Assembly: GCA_016214035.1 (NCBI GenBank)
Contig: JACRPF010000007.1
Span: 186,001 to 250,000 of the forward strand
Length of the DNA: 64,000 nt
Reading direction: 5' to 3'
Origin: Spirochaetota bacterium
GTDB taxonomy: Bacteria > Spirochaetota > Brachyspiria > Brachyspirales > JACRPF01
In this document: piece after piece, positions 55,215 to 64,000 of the stretch
Layout: every line of letters begins with the position of its first letter
Position numbering within the stretch: the first letter of the stretch is position 1
Notes under the pieces: generated by a model
Seen by the model: the letters and a program-made list of their open reading frames with translations, nothing else
Databases searched by the model: none
Told to the model about the DNA's origin: nothing
Made by a program: the position numbers and the translations under genes

Positions 55215-56195
55215 TTATTTTTTACCGCGAAGTGACCGCGGCGTACACCGCATGATTGACTGGAAAATCCTGTTAAAATGTGAAATATCGCTGCACCCCA
55301 CGTCAGCGGCGATGCGCCGTATCGGCAGTGTCGTCTGCTGCAGCAGTACTCGGGCGCGGTTTACCCGCACCTCGTTCACATACTGCGGCAGGGTTTTCCC
55401 CATAATACGGTTGAACAATGTCGAGAAATAGGTTCTGCTCAATGAGAACTCGTCGGCAACGCCGGCAAGCGTTATCTTTTCACGGTAATGTTTATGTATA
55501 TAATCAAGCACATTGCTGATATATACCGCCTGTTCCCCGTCGCCGAACTCATCCTTGTGATGTGTACGCAGTATCGACAGCATGCACTTGAAGAGCGCAT
55601 GCATCGTCTCGCGGTTCCCGGCCGCGTCCTCGAAAAAGAGTTCGACGAGATGGAACGCATAGAACGCAGCTTTCATAAACACCCGTTCATCGGGGCGCAC
55701 GCGTACGAAACGTTCACCCTGCTCGAAACGCTGGAACGGTACCAGCAAAGCGAAATAGCTGATCAGATCATATTTTTTCAGAACCCCGTCGCTGTAGCCG
55801 ATCACCGACGGGAGAAAACATATCGTCACGACGGAAAAATCGTCCGTCTCCGGTTTGAAATGATGCTTGAACGCGTTATTGATGAACACGATGTCGCCGC
55901 GGGATATCGGCGTGCTGCCGGTGTCAGTCTCATGTCCTCCGCGTCCGCTCACGACCACGACAATCTCAAGAAAACGATGCGAATGCGGTATCTCTTCCTT
56001 CGTAACGCCGGGATTATACCAGACCTGATACATGCCTATGGATTCGGTGTTTTTTTTGAATACCAGCATACCATCGGCGGTGCGCTCCATGTATTCGCTG
56101 AAGAAACGCATGGTGGCGGCATTCCCGGGAATGGAAAAAAGACCGAAAAGCGGATCGAGCGTCATCCCTTTATTTGTTGTAGATACGGATCTCAT
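55215..56195 (-). CDS. AraC-family transcriptional regulator
   Basis: 326 residues from ATG 56195, preceded by GGAAG at 7 bases; this start overlaps the end of the nitroreductase gene by 26 bases, and ATG 56165 (first residues TLDPLFG) is an alternative without overlap. The cupin sensor has EEIPHSHRFLEIVVVVSGRGGHETDTG and SRGDIVFINNAFKHHF near residues 65-110. The DNA-binding part has ITLAGVADEFSLSRTYFSTLFNRIMGKT and IRRIAADVGCSDISHFNRIFQ. It may control the GH50-like gene just downstream, across the palindromic site. Confidence 0.9.
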   Translation of the reverse strand: MRSVSTTNKGMTLDPLFGLFSIPGNAATMRFFSEYMERTADGMLVFKKNTESIGMYQVWYNPGVTKEEIPHSHRFLEIVVVVSGRGGHETDTGSTPISRGDIVFINNAFKHHFKPETDDFSVVTICFLPSVIGYSDGVLKKYDLISYFALLVPFQRFEQGERFVRVRPDERVFMKAAFYAFHLVELFFEDAAGNRETMHALFKCMLSILRTHHKDEFGDGEQAVYISNVLDYIHKHYREKITLAGVADEFSLSRTYFSTLFNRIMGKTLPQYVNEVRVNRARVLLQQTTLPIRRIAADVGCSDISHFNRIFQSIMRCTPRSLRGKK

Positions 56196-56712
56196 CGAGT
56201 GTCTTCCGTTTTTTTTCGCGGGTACCTGCTGTCGCCGGCAGTCCGAGCGTTATCACCAGATCAACCGATGCGCTCCGGGGAAGCTGTAAAGTCTTTTTCA
56301 ATGCGGTATCATTGAACCAGCCGAGCATGCAGGTGCCGAGGCCGCGTTCGCGGGCGGCAAGACAGATATGCTCCGCCGCAATACCGATATCGATGAGGCT
56401 GTACTGCACGTTCTTCAACGCACCGCCCACACGGGCGATATATTTCGAACGCTCGGTTATCATGACGATGAGTACGGGTGCGGAAATTACAAACCGCCCG
56501 GTGACCGCGTGAACGCCTGAGAACGCGGCCTGTGCAACACGCGTTTTAAACTCAGGATCGTCAATGACGATAAAACGCCATGGCTGCGAATTGCACGCCG
56601 ACGGTGCGATGCGCGCCGCCTCCAGACAATGATCAATATCCTTCCGCGATACCGTATCGGGGCGATACTCGCGGACGCTTTCGCGCTTTTGCGCGAGTTC
56701 AAGAAACGTCAT
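56170..56712 (-). CDS. Nitroreductase-family flavoprotein
   Basis: 180 residues, short for the family but complete. It is an FMN-dependent oxidoreductase fold with the N-terminal FMN-phosphate motif KRESVREYRPD, the ARIAPSACNSQPWRFIVIDD substrate-side loop, AAEHICLAARERGLGTCMLGWFND, and LVITLGLPA near the end. Such proteins reduce nitro compounds, flavins or quinones, and the physiological substrate is usually unknown. The ATG overlaps the gpsA stop (ATGA at 56709-56712), so it is translationally coupled to gpsA. Confidence 0.88.
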   Translation of the reverse strand: MTFLELAQKRESVREYRPDTVSRKDIDHCLEAARIAPSACNSQPWRFIVIDDPEFKTRVAQAAFSGVHAVTGRFVISAPVLIVMITERSKYIARVGGALKNVQYSLIDIGIAAEHICLAARERGLGTCMLGWFNDTALKKTLQLPRSASVDLVITLGLPATAGTREKKRKTLDEIRIYNK

Positions 56713-57710
56713 TCTTCCTTCGCATCGCGGCTCATGAGCGCCATCACTTCGTCGCGCGCATTCGCCTTTTCAAACAGCACACGGTACACGCTTTCGGTGA
56801 TGGGCATGACCACCTTGTGCTTCTTCGCATATTCATGAATTGCCTTCGCCGCGTATACGCCCTCGGCAACCTGTTTCATGCTTTTCTTGATATCTTCGTA
56901 ATCCTTGCCCTGAGCGATAAGCTCACCCACATGATGATTGCGGCTGTGGACGCTTGCGCATGTGACGATGAGATCGCCCACGCCGGAAAGCCCGAAAAAT
57001 GTCTTGGGATTCGCGCCGTGCGAACGGCCGAACCGCACTATTTCAGCAAGACCGCGTGTTATGAGCGCGGCCCGGGGATTGTCGCCGAGCTTAAGCCCGT
57101 CGCACACGCCCGCGGCGATGGCGATGATGTTCTTGAGCGACCCGCCGAACTCAACACCCTTCTGATCGTTTGATGTATATACACGGAAATGCGGCGGCGT
57201 CATGAGAATGTCACGCACGCGGCGCGCGAGTTTCAAATCACTTCCCGCGATGACAACCGCGGTGGGAACGAGACGCCCCACTTCCTCGGCATGCGAAGGA
57301 CCGGACAATGTCAGCACTTTGATGCCGCGCGGAAGCACATCGCGCGCGACCTCGCTCATCGTCCGTGTGGTCCCCACTTCGAGGCCCTTTGTCGCGGAAA
57401 CGATGATGGTCCGTTTATCAATGAAGGGCGCAATACCTTCCGCCGCCGCACGATAGGCGAATGACGGCGTTACCATGATGATGATATCCTTGTCTTTCGC
57501 CGCTTCCTCATACGAACCCGTAAACTGAATTGCCTTGTCGTATTTTATTCCTGGCAGAAACGTCTTCGATTCGCGGTGTTTCGTCAGCGCTTCAAGCTCA
57601 GGCTGTTCATAGACCCAGACGGTCACCTCATTATTGATCGACGCGATGTTGGCGAGCGCAAGTCCCCAGCCGCCCGCGCCGATGATACCTACTTTATTAC
57701 GCTTTTCCAA
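56709..57710 (-). CDS. gpsA: Glycerol-3-phosphate dehydrogenase [NAD(P)+]
   Basis: 333 residues from a TTG at 57710, where GGAG lies 6 bases upstream; an earlier in-frame TTG at 57737 has no ribosome site. It reduces dihydroxyacetone phosphate to sn-glycerol-3-phosphate, the backbone for membrane lipids. The NAD-binding motif KVGIIGAGGWGLALANIA, the substrate loop TLSGPSHAEEV and the catalytic Lys in FGGSLKNIIAIAAG are intact. It lies 27 bases after der and overlaps the nitroreductase gene, forming a der-gpsA-nitroreductase unit. A der-gpsA pairing occurs in many bacteria. Confidence 0.94.
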   Translation of the reverse strand: MEKRNKVGIIGAGGWGLALANIASINNEVTVWVYEQPELEALTKHRESKTFLPGIKYDKAIQFTGSYEEAAKDKDIIIMVTPSFAYRAAAEGIAPFIDKRTIIVSATKGLEVGTTRTMSEVARDVLPRGIKVLTLSGPSHAEEVGRLVPTAVVIAGSDLKLARRVRDILMTPPHFRVYTSNDQKGVEFGGSLKNIIAIAAGVCDGLKLGDNPRAALITRGLAEIVRFGRSHGANPKTFFGLSGVGDLIVTCASVHSRNHHVGELIAQGKDYEDIKKSMKQVAEGVYAAKAIHEYAKKHKVVMPITESVYRVLFEKANARDEVMALMSRDAKEE

Positions 57711-57737
57711 AACACTCTCCTCGCCCGCCGATGACAA

Positions 57738-59063
57738 TCATTCACCGGCGGATTCTCGTTCACGTTTTTTATAGAACATCACCACCGGCGTCCCCTGAAA
57801 ATCGAACATCTGACGCAGTTCGCGTTCAAGGTAACGGCGGTATGATTCTTTAATCTTATCAGGATGATTGCAAAAAAGCAAAAACGTCGGCGGATTGACG
57901 CTCTTCTGCGTGGCGAAAAAAACCTTGAACGTGGTCTTCCCGGCGCTCACCGTGTAATTCTTGGTGGCGTTATGCAGAAGCTCAGTAAGCGCATGCGTCG
58001 GAATCTCGGTGTGCCGCACCTTAGCGATGCGGACCGCAAGCCCGAGTGTCTTTTCCGTATCCTTCTTTTTCAGTCCGCTCATATTGGTGATTATCGCATA
58101 CGACGCCACCGAAAGCTCGTGCCTGAGATTTGCCGAATAATTTTCCCACGTGACGCCTTTCGGGCGTGCATCCCATTTATTGACGGCAACAACTATCCCT
58201 TTATTGCGTTCAACAATGAGCGACGCAATTTTTTTGTCCTGATCGGTGAAGCCCTGCGTAATGTCTACGAGAAGTATGACGACGTCACTCGCCTCAATGG
58301 TCTTTATCGCGCGGTTAACACTGTAATATTCCACGTCGATGGAAACACGTTTTTTCTTGCGGATGCCGGCGGTGTCGATAAGACGCACCACGGTATCTTT
58401 ATAGGTGATGAGCGCGTCAATGGGGTCGCGCGTTGTGCCGGCTATTTCGCTCACCAGCGTGCGGTCTTCGCCGAGCAGTGTGTTGAGCATCGTCGATTTA
58501 CCCGCGTTGGGTTTCCCGACTATGGCGATACGCATCTCTTCCGAGCGCGGACGCAGATCGTCGTTTTTGCCGCTCGCCTTCACACGTGCGTTCACCATAT
58601 CCATAAGCTCATTGAGCGCGATATTATGCTCGGCGCTCACGGCGATTTTTTCGGTAAACCCGAGCCGGTCGAATTCAAACACGCTGTTCTGGCGCGAATC
58701 ATGATCGACCTTATTGATGACCAGTATGACCGGTTTCCCGAGCTTGCGAAGGCCGCGGGCATAGTGCTCATCGTCCGGATGCAGCACCGTGACATCGACG
58801 ACGAACAGAATAAGGTCGGCGTTCTTCGCCGCTTCCATCGCGCGCTTCTGAACCTGATCGTTGAGCACATCCGTGGAATGCGCCATGAGACCGCCGGTAT
58901 CGTAGACGAGCACCGGAATGCCTTCGAGCATCACGAGCTCTTCGTTCACATCGCGCGTAACACCGGGCGTGGGCTCGACGATGGATTTCCGCCGTCCGAT
59001 GAGCTTATTGAACATCGTAGATTTGCCCGTATTGGGCCTGCCGACTATTGCTATGCGAAACAT
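57738..59063 (-). CDS. der: Ribosome-associated GTPase Der (EngA)
   Basis: 441 residues from ATG 59063 with an AAGGAA site; in-frame sequence upstream is not part of the family. It has two tandem GTPase domains: the first with GRPNTGKST, PTPGVTRDV, VYDTGG and VINKVDHD, the second with GKPNAGKST, GTTRDPID, LIDTAGIR and VNKWDARP. A KH-like domain at the C-terminus includes TFKVFFATQKSVNPPTFLLFCNHP. It is needed for 50S ribosomal subunit assembly. It heads the unit with gpsA. Confidence 0.95.
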   Translation of the reverse strand: MFRIAIVGRPNTGKSTMFNKLIGRRKSIVEPTPGVTRDVNEELVMLEGIPVLVYDTGGLMAHSTDVLNDQVQKRAMEAAKNADLILFVVDVTVLHPDDEHYARGLRKLGKPVILVINKVDHDSRQNSVFEFDRLGFTEKIAVSAEHNIALNELMDMVNARVKASGKNDDLRPRSEEMRIAIVGKPNAGKSTMLNTLLGEDRTLVSEIAGTTRDPIDALITYKDTVVRLIDTAGIRKKKRVSIDVEYYSVNRAIKTIEASDVVILLVDITQGFTDQDKKIASLIVERNKGIVVAVNKWDARPKGVTWENYSANLRHELSVASYAIITNMSGLKKKDTEKTLGLAVRIAKVRHTEIPTHALTELLHNATKNYTVSAGKTTFKVFFATQKSVNPPTFLLFCNHPDKIKESYRRYLERELRQMFDFQGTPVVMFYKKRERESAGE

Positions 59064-59150
59064 GTATTCCTTCTTGATGCCGGACCGCTTGTGACCCGGC
59101 AAGTTGGACAGTATACCATAGATAGCGTCATCATGCAAGGAAAAAACCGC

Positions 59151-59960
59151 TCATTTATTCCGATATGCGCGGGGATTGACGCCGAACCGCTTCTTGAAAA
59201 GCTTTGAAAAATGATAAATATCGTCATACCCCACAGCCGACGCAACTTCGCCGATCTTCATATTTCTGTTCGCAAGCAGCGTCGACGCCTCAAGCATGCG
59301 AAGTTCGATGATATGCTCTACCGGAGCAAGCCCCACATGACGCTTATACACGGTGCCGAAATGCGCCGGCGTTAGATTAGCCATCGCCGAAAGATCGGCT
59401 ATCGCCATAGTCTGCGTGTAATGCGATTCAATATGCTCCCGTACACGCTGAACGTTTTCCGGGATGAAGCCGCTCTCCGCGGAACCGCGTAATTCCCTTG
59501 AAAGCTCGCGTACCATGTTATGAAACAGGTTCTCCGTAATTACCGTATCCTCGGTGCGATACGCAGTAATTTCCTGGTACAATGCCGCGATATACCGTTC
59601 AAATACTGCGGGGTGTAGAAGCGGCAGCATACTGTTCAGAGCCACCGCACTTTCACTGAGATAATGTCCTATTACACTGCCGTCGCAATGCATCCACGAA
59701 TGGAGCCAGCGCGCCGTTGGATTACCGTAATAATGCCGTTCACCCGGCGGCCAGATGATGAGAAATCCTTTCGTATCGTGCTTTATTTCTCCGCCCGCCT
59801 GTACGGTCACCGGATCATAAAAATACATGAAAAGATAATCATCTTTGCCTTTCGGCCTGTCGATGAGCGCCGGCGGCATCCGCTCGTTGAGTCCGAGCGC
59901 ACGTATATAACAGCGTTCGTTTCCCGACGGATAGTGCCTGAAATACTTAATTACACGCAT
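59151..59960 (-). CDS. AraC-family regulator divergent from the GH172 genes
   Basis: 269 residues. N-terminal cupin-like sensor with GFLIIWPPGERHYYGNPTARWLHSW, then two helix-turn-helix motifs: MAIADLSAMANLTPAHFGTVYKRHVG and MKIGEVASAVGYDDIYHFSKLFKKRFG. The length and layout match sugar-responsive AraC activators such as RhaS/MelR. Its gene is divergent from the first GH172-like gene across a 114-base AT-rich gap, the normal position for a regulator of the neighbouring operon. Confidence 0.9.
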   Translation of the reverse strand: MRVIKYFRHYPSGNERCYIRALGLNERMPPALIDRPKGKDDYLFMYFYDPVTVQAGGEIKHDTKGFLIIWPPGERHYYGNPTARWLHSWMHCDGSVIGHYLSESAVALNSMLPLLHPAVFERYIAALYQEITAYRTEDTVITENLFHNMVRELSRELRGSAESGFIPENVQRVREHIESHYTQTMAIADLSAMANLTPAHFGTVYKRHVGLAPVEHIIELRMLEASTLLANRNMKIGEVASAVGYDDIYHFSKLFKKRFGVNPRAYRNK

Positions 59961-60074
59961 TTTTATACACCGAATAATACTACAAATATTTATATATATT
60001 ATACATTTTTTATCGATATTTCAATGCGTATTATATCCACGAATCATAGAATATAACAAATTCAGGAGTTTGCA

Positions 60075-61298
60075 ATGATGAACACTATGCTTGATTCACT
60101 CGCCGCCATAACCAAGGCAAAATCGGGCCGATGCTCGTCATGGGCGGTTGACGGCAGAAATCACGACGCCTGGACCATACGCGCCGGCAAACGCGCGGTG
60201 CTTGCCGATATCGCCGGTCCCGGATGCATCAAACACATCTGGATGACGCAGCGCGAGCATTACCGCGAGTGCCTCATCAGCATAACCTTCGACGATGCAG
60301 CATCTCCGAGTGTTCTCTGCCCGCTCGGCGACTTCTTCGGACTCGGCAATTCCATCGTCAATTCATATCAGTCGCTCCTTTTCAGCGCTTCGACGAACTG
60401 GAACAATCAGTTCAACCAGGGATGCGCGCTCAACTGCTACGCGCCCATGCCGTTCGCAAAACGCGCGGTGGTGGAACTCATCAATGAAAGCGATGAAGAC
60501 CACGGCCAGTATTTCTATGTGGATTATGAGACCTACGACCGTCCGCCGCATGAGGACATCGGTTATTTCCATGCCGAGTTCCGGCGCGAGAACCCGTTCG
60601 GCGGCTGGGGACATGAGATCACGGTGAATACGCCGGAAGCGAATATCGCGAACAAGGAGCGTCTTGCGTGGGATAACAACTACGTCATCCTCGAAACCAA
60701 AGGACGCGGACATTACATCGGCTGCAATCTCAGCGTGACGAATTTCCAGGGCACCTGGTGGGGTGAAGGTGACGATATGATATGGGTGGACGGCTACAAA
60801 TGGCCGCCGGACCTTCACGGCACGGGCAGCGAAGATTATCTTAATCAGGCATGGGGCATGCAGGCAAACGCATTCCTCAGGAACGGCTCGTCGATATTCG
60901 AACATCACACGAAAAACCTGTTCCCGCTCACCAAACCGCTTCCTTGGAACAAACCGCTCGGCGGCTATCAGACGAGTTATGTGCATCACATCGAGAACCC
61001 GGTACGCTTCCAGAAAGAGATCAAAGTCACGATAGAGCATGGCCACGGCAATCATCTGGCGAACGAGATGTCGAGCGTGGCGTATTGGTACGCCGACAAA
61101 CCGTCGAAAGCAGCCACACCGCCGCCGCTCGCTAAGCGCATGCCGGTACTCCGCGACGACAAAGGCAACTGGCTTGTGGAAAAAGCAAGCCGCCTCACCT
61201 CTCGGACAGTGCCGCTCAATGCCGAGATGAAAAAGAATAAGGCGCAATGGGCTAAAAATCATCCGTCACCCGTAACGCCGCGTTCGCGTCGGAAATAA
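60075..61298 (+). CDS. GH172 (formerly DUF2961) protein 1, cytoplasmic
   Basis: 407 residues without a signal peptide, ATG 60075 with AGGAG. The family now called GH172 includes alpha-fructofuranosidase/difructose-anhydride-forming and arabinofuranosidase enzymes that work as hexamers. Key motifs are AGPGCIKHIWMT, SVLCPLGDFFGLGN, FAKRAVVELINESD, WGEGDDMIWVDG with Glu231, and GTGSEDYLNQAWG with Glu253; the 22-residue spacing fits the family's nucleophile and acid/base glutamates. It is the first of three tandem paralogues divergent from an AraC regulator. The real substrate is unknown. Confidence 0.86.
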   Translation: MMNTMLDSLAAITKAKSGRCSSWAVDGRNHDAWTIRAGKRAVLADIAGPGCIKHIWMTQREHYRECLISITFDDAASPSVLCPLGDFFGLGNSIVNSYQSLLFSASTNWNNQFNQGCALNCYAPMPFAKRAVVELINESDEDHGQYFYVDYETYDRPPHEDIGYFHAEFRRENPFGGWGHEITVNTPEANIANKERLAWDNNYVILETKGRGHYIGCNLSVTNFQGTWWGEGDDMIWVDGYKWPPDLHGTGSEDYLNQAWGMQANAFLRNGSSIFEHHTKNLFPLTKPLPWNKPLGGYQTSYVHHIENPVRFQKEIKVTIEHGHGNHLANEMSSVAYWYADKPSKAATPPPLAKRMPVLRDDKGNWLVEKASRLTSRTVPLNAEMKKNKAQWAKNHPSPVTPRSRRK

Positions 61299-61314
61299 GG
61301 GAACGGTGGCAGGT

Positions 61315-62829
61315 ATGAGATTACAGCTGTTACTGCTGGTATCGTTCGCGATGCTCGCCGCGCAGGATACGACGGCCAATCCGCTTGCCGGTATAGAACG
61401 CACGAAGAATTTCGAATCGATGCGCGCCTCGTCATCGGCCGCCGATTGGAAAAACGGCAACGGCGACGCGCGTGGTATCGCGCCGGGCGGGTCGCTCGTC
61501 ATCGCCGAGCTCGAGGGGCCGGGCATGATCACGCATATCTGGAACACCGTGATGCATGAGGACAAGTACTATCCGCGGCTTCTGACGATCAGGATATACT
61601 GGGACGGCGAGACGAATCCGAGCGTTGAATCACCCCTAGGTGACTTCTTCGGTATCGGGCATGGCGTGGACCAGGCGTTCACTTCGCTCCCGTTGCGCGT
61701 CTCAGCCGACGGCCGGGCGCGCAACTGCTACTGGCCCATGCCGTTCCGGAAGTCGGCGCGCATCGTGATCAGCAATGAAAGCGACAAACGGTGCAATGCG
61801 TTCTATTATTACGTCGACTGGCAGAAGCACACGTCGATCCCCGACGACGCGCTTTATTTCCATGCGATGTACCGGCAGGAATTCCCCTGTGTAATGGGGC
61901 GCAACTATCTCCTCGCCGACATCGAGGGCCGCGGTCACTATGTGGGCACCATACAGAGTGTATTCCACGTCTCGGACGGCTGGTACGGCGAGGGCGACGA
62001 CTTTTTCTTCATCGACGGGGCCTCTGAACCGCAGCTCCGCGGCACCGGCACCGAGGATTATTTCTGTGACGCATGGGGATTCCGCGAGCAGTCGGGTCCG
62101 TTCTACGGAACGCCGCTCTGGGAGGGGGGCCGCACGGGCAGCCGCGGCACCGCGTATCGGTTCCATATCCCCGACCCGGTGGTATTCACGAAGTCGCTGC
62201 GCGCGGAGATTGAGCACAAGGGGGCGCAGACATTTCCCGACGGTACAAAAACATATTTCATCGAGCGTGATGACCTTATGTCGTCAGTTGCATTATGGTA
62301 TCAAACCGAGCCGCACAAGCAGTGGACTGCACTTCCGCTGGGTCCCGACCGCCTGCCGTTCCGCGAGAACGTGGTCTATGCCGCGTGGAAAGCCGCGGAA
62401 ACCGCACAGCATTCCGAGGCGCAGGTACAGGCACAGCCGATAGCCGCAGCAACCGGTGGCAAACAGCTCTTCTTCCTTGCGCGTGACGAAAAAGCCTGGA
62501 TCGAGTTCCCCTTCACCGTCCTTAAGGAAGTATCCGGTGAATTCTTCATCCGGCTGACGCATTCGTACGATTACGGCCTCTGGCGGATCAAACTCGACGG
62601 ACAGGACCTCGGCATCGCAGACGGCTTCGACCCGAAGCTTCTGCCGCCGGTGTTGCATAAATTCGGGAACCGCACACTCACCGCGGGAAAACACACCGTG
62701 CGGTTCGAATGCACAGGCAGGTCACCGGCATCGAAAGGATATTATCTCGGCGTGGACTGCGTCGGATTTTACATCCCCGTTTACAGCCGTGCCGCCGATG
62801 TCGACCTCAGAACGCTGCAGAAAAAATAA
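61315..62829 (+). CDS. GH172 (DUF2961) protein 2, secreted, with extra C-terminal domain
   Basis: 504 residues from ATG 61315, which begins a signal peptide (MRLQLLLLVSFAMLAAQ); a GTG at 61306 is an alternative. Family core: GPGMITHIWNT, PSVESPLGDFFGIGHG, YGEGDDFFFIDG with Glu226 and GTGTEDYFCDAWG with Glu247. After about residue 345 it has 150 residues absent from the other two copies, including a beta-sandwich (ISGEFFIRLTHSYDYGLWRIKLDG, TAGKHTVRFEC) that may bind carbohydrate. It is the only exported copy, so extracellular or periplasmic cleavage may precede the cytoplasmic paralogues. Confidence 0.85.
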   Translation: MRLQLLLLVSFAMLAAQDTTANPLAGIERTKNFESMRASSSAADWKNGNGDARGIAPGGSLVIAELEGPGMITHIWNTVMHEDKYYPRLLTIRIYWDGETNPSVESPLGDFFGIGHGVDQAFTSLPLRVSADGRARNCYWPMPFRKSARIVISNESDKRCNAFYYYVDWQKHTSIPDDALYFHAMYRQEFPCVMGRNYLLADIEGRGHYVGTIQSVFHVSDGWYGEGDDFFFIDGASEPQLRGTGTEDYFCDAWGFREQSGPFYGTPLWEGGRTGSRGTAYRFHIPDPVVFTKSLRAEIEHKGAQTFPDGTKTYFIERDDLMSSVALWYQTEPHKQWTALPLGPDRLPFRENVVYAAWKAAETAQHSEAQVQAQPIAAATGGKQLFFLARDEKAWIEFPFTVLKEVSGEFFIRLTHSYDYGLWRIKLDGQDLGIADGFDPKLLPPVLHKFGNRTLTAGKHTVRFECTGRSPASKGYYLGVDCVGFYIPVYSRAADVDLRTLQKK

Positions 62830-62856
62830 ATTTTCACACTGAATAAGGAGCTCATT

Positions 62857-63987
62857 ATGTTCAACGGACTCGGCATGAATCTCGGTAATCTTTCACGGCT
62901 TTCATCGGCAAAAACACGTTCACTCAGCCCTGAAAACCCCACCGGTGAAAAAGGCAAAGGCGCGATGGCGGTTAATCCCGATCATCGTCCGTCACAGGGG
63001 CTCGGACAGGGGTGGAAAGTCCGACCGTGTGTCGGCATCAAAGCCGGTGAGACGCTCACGATAGCCGATATCGACGGACCCGGTGCGATACAGCAGATAT
63101 GGATGACGCCCACCGGCAACTGGCGCTACACCATCATCCGCATCTACTGGGACAACCAGACAGCGCCGTCGGTGGAGGCGTCCATCGGCGATTTCTTCTG
63201 CTGCGGCTGGGGCACCGATGACGGCGGCAATCACAAAGGAGCAAACTTCCGTCAGCTCTCATCGCTTGCGGTGTGCGTAAACCCCGGGAGTGCGTTCAAC
63301 TGTTATTGGGAAATGCCGTTCAGAAAACACTGCCGCATCACCATCGAGAATATTCAGCCGAAGGACGCCGTCGATCCGAACAAAGGCGGCATGACGATAT
63401 ACTATCAGATAAATTATACACTCACCGATGTCCCCGACGACGCCGCATATTTTCACGCACAGTGGCGCCGGTCAAATCCCCTCCCGTTCAAGTCGGTGCA
63501 CACGCTCCTCGACGGCGTGAAAGGCAAAGGACACTATGTCGGCACCTATATGGCATGGGGTGTGAACAACAATGGCTGGTGGGGCGAAGGCGAGATTAAA
63601 TTTTTCATGGACGGCGACAAGGAATTCCCCACGATATGCGGAACAGGAACCGAGGATTATTTCTGCGGTTCGTACAATTTCGACGTGGGCAAAGACAACG
63701 GCGGGTATCGCGAGTTCTCAACGCCGTATGCCGGCATGCATCAGGTACTGCGGCCGGACGGTCTCTACCGGTCACAGCAGCGCTTTTCATTGTATCGCTG
63801 GCACATCATGGATCCGATACGCTTCGATGAGAATCTCCGCGTGACGATACAGGCACTCGGCTGGCGCAAAGACGGGCGGTATCTCCCGCTGCAGGACGAC
63901 ATCGCATCCACGGCGTTCTGGTATCAGACACTGCCAACAGCGCCGTTCGCCGCACTGCCGGATCGTGATTTTCTCGAAGTAATCTAG
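62857..63987 (+). CDS. GH172 (DUF2961) protein 3, cytoplasmic
   Basis: 376 residues, ATG 62857 with AAGGAG, no signal peptide. The N-terminal 50 residues are polar and contain SRLSSAKTRSLSPENPTG. The core has DGPGAIQQIWMT, SVEASIGDFFCCGWG, WGEGEIKFFMDG with Glu244 and GTGTEDYFCGSYNF with Glu266. It starts 27 bases after the second copy, so the three genes form one operon. Its differences from copy 1 (an extra Gly/Asn-rich loop after GDFF, GTDDGGNHKGANFRQ) suggest another substrate. The frame closes at TAG just before the window end. Confidence 0.85.
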   Translation: MFNGLGMNLGNLSRLSSAKTRSLSPENPTGEKGKGAMAVNPDHRPSQGLGQGWKVRPCVGIKAGETLTIADIDGPGAIQQIWMTPTGNWRYTIIRIYWDNQTAPSVEASIGDFFCCGWGTDDGGNHKGANFRQLSSLAVCVNPGSAFNCYWEMPFRKHCRITIENIQPKDAVDPNKGGMTIYYQINYTLTDVPDDAAYFHAQWRRSNPLPFKSVHTLLDGVKGKGHYVGTYMAWGVNNNGWWGEGEIKFFMDGDKEFPTICGTGTEDYFCGSYNFDVGKDNGGYREFSTPYAGMHQVLRPDGLYRSQQRFSLYRWHIMDPIRFDENLRVTIQALGWRKDGRYLPLQDDIASTAFWYQTLPTAPFAALPDRDFLEVI

Positions 63988-64000
63988 CCGGTCCGGTGTT

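Noticed and set aside
57864-59207. 447-codon forward frame opposite der
   Set aside because: der on the other strand has both GTPase domains intact; the forward product is His/Arg-rich and unlike any family.

Overview
The window looks like a chromosomal segment of a moderately GC-rich, free-living, flagellated, saccharolytic bacterium. A spirochaete is the best fit: it has a FliW/CsrA flagellar pair, a small membrane protein resembling the spirochaetal P13 family, several lipoproteins with relaxed lipoboxes, and a Cache-type chemoreceptor. A Lentisphaerota- or Verrucomicrobiota-like polysaccharide degrader is the main alternative, because the glycoside hydrolases and AraC-type regulators would suit either. 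No rRNA, insertion sequence, prophage or CRISPR array is visible, and no gap without a gene exceeds about 220 bases.

Layout. 1-3254: an AraC-type regulator cut by the window edge, a glycine-rich lipoprotein and a CsgG-like membrane protein. 3473-9597: a tightly packed L-fucose operon (GH29 fucosidase, aldo/keto reductase, GntR/LacI-hybrid regulator, zinc dehydrogenase, amidohydrolase-type lactonase, fucose mutarotase). 9607-17371: a reverse-strand block of secreted proteins and lipoproteins, including a large LVIVD propeller and an HtrA-type protease. 17562-19958: phosphoketolase. 20065-20954: a housekeeping RNA cluster (promoter, initiator tRNA, elongator tRNA-Met, rpsU, terminator, RNase P RNA). 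20973-21914: fliW, csrA and a 54-residue MshEN-like protein. 22099-26291: hybrid cluster protein, chemoreceptor and a stand-alone Cache protein.

26464-36273 carries a 1204-residue LamG glycoside hydrolase, a XylR-type regulator, a GH42 galactosidase and a GH65/GH95-like hydrolase. 36393-42870 is an oligopeptide-type ABC transporter in which the binding protein and the first permease are one 1115-residue polypeptide. 43063-51807 holds a PEGA protein, an Ig-like repeat protein, a Gfo/Idh/MocA oxidoreductase, a diguanylate cyclase, an SGNH hydrolase and a P13-like protein. 52012-56195 is a GH50-like hydrolase with LacI and AraC regulators and a structured intergenic region. 56170-59063 is nitroreductase, gpsA and der. 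59151-63987 is an AraC regulator divergent from three tandem GH172 (formerly DUF2961) paralogues.

Together the genes describe an organism that takes apart fucose-, galactose- and arabinan- or fructan-type glycans. Fucose is probably oxidised without phosphorylation, and pentose or hexose phosphates can pass through phosphoketolase. Many small local regulators control these functions. The least expected features are the binding-protein/permease fusion, the MshEN-like mini-protein beside csrA, the two-gene chemoreceptor, and a membrane module that recurs behind different N-terminal domains.
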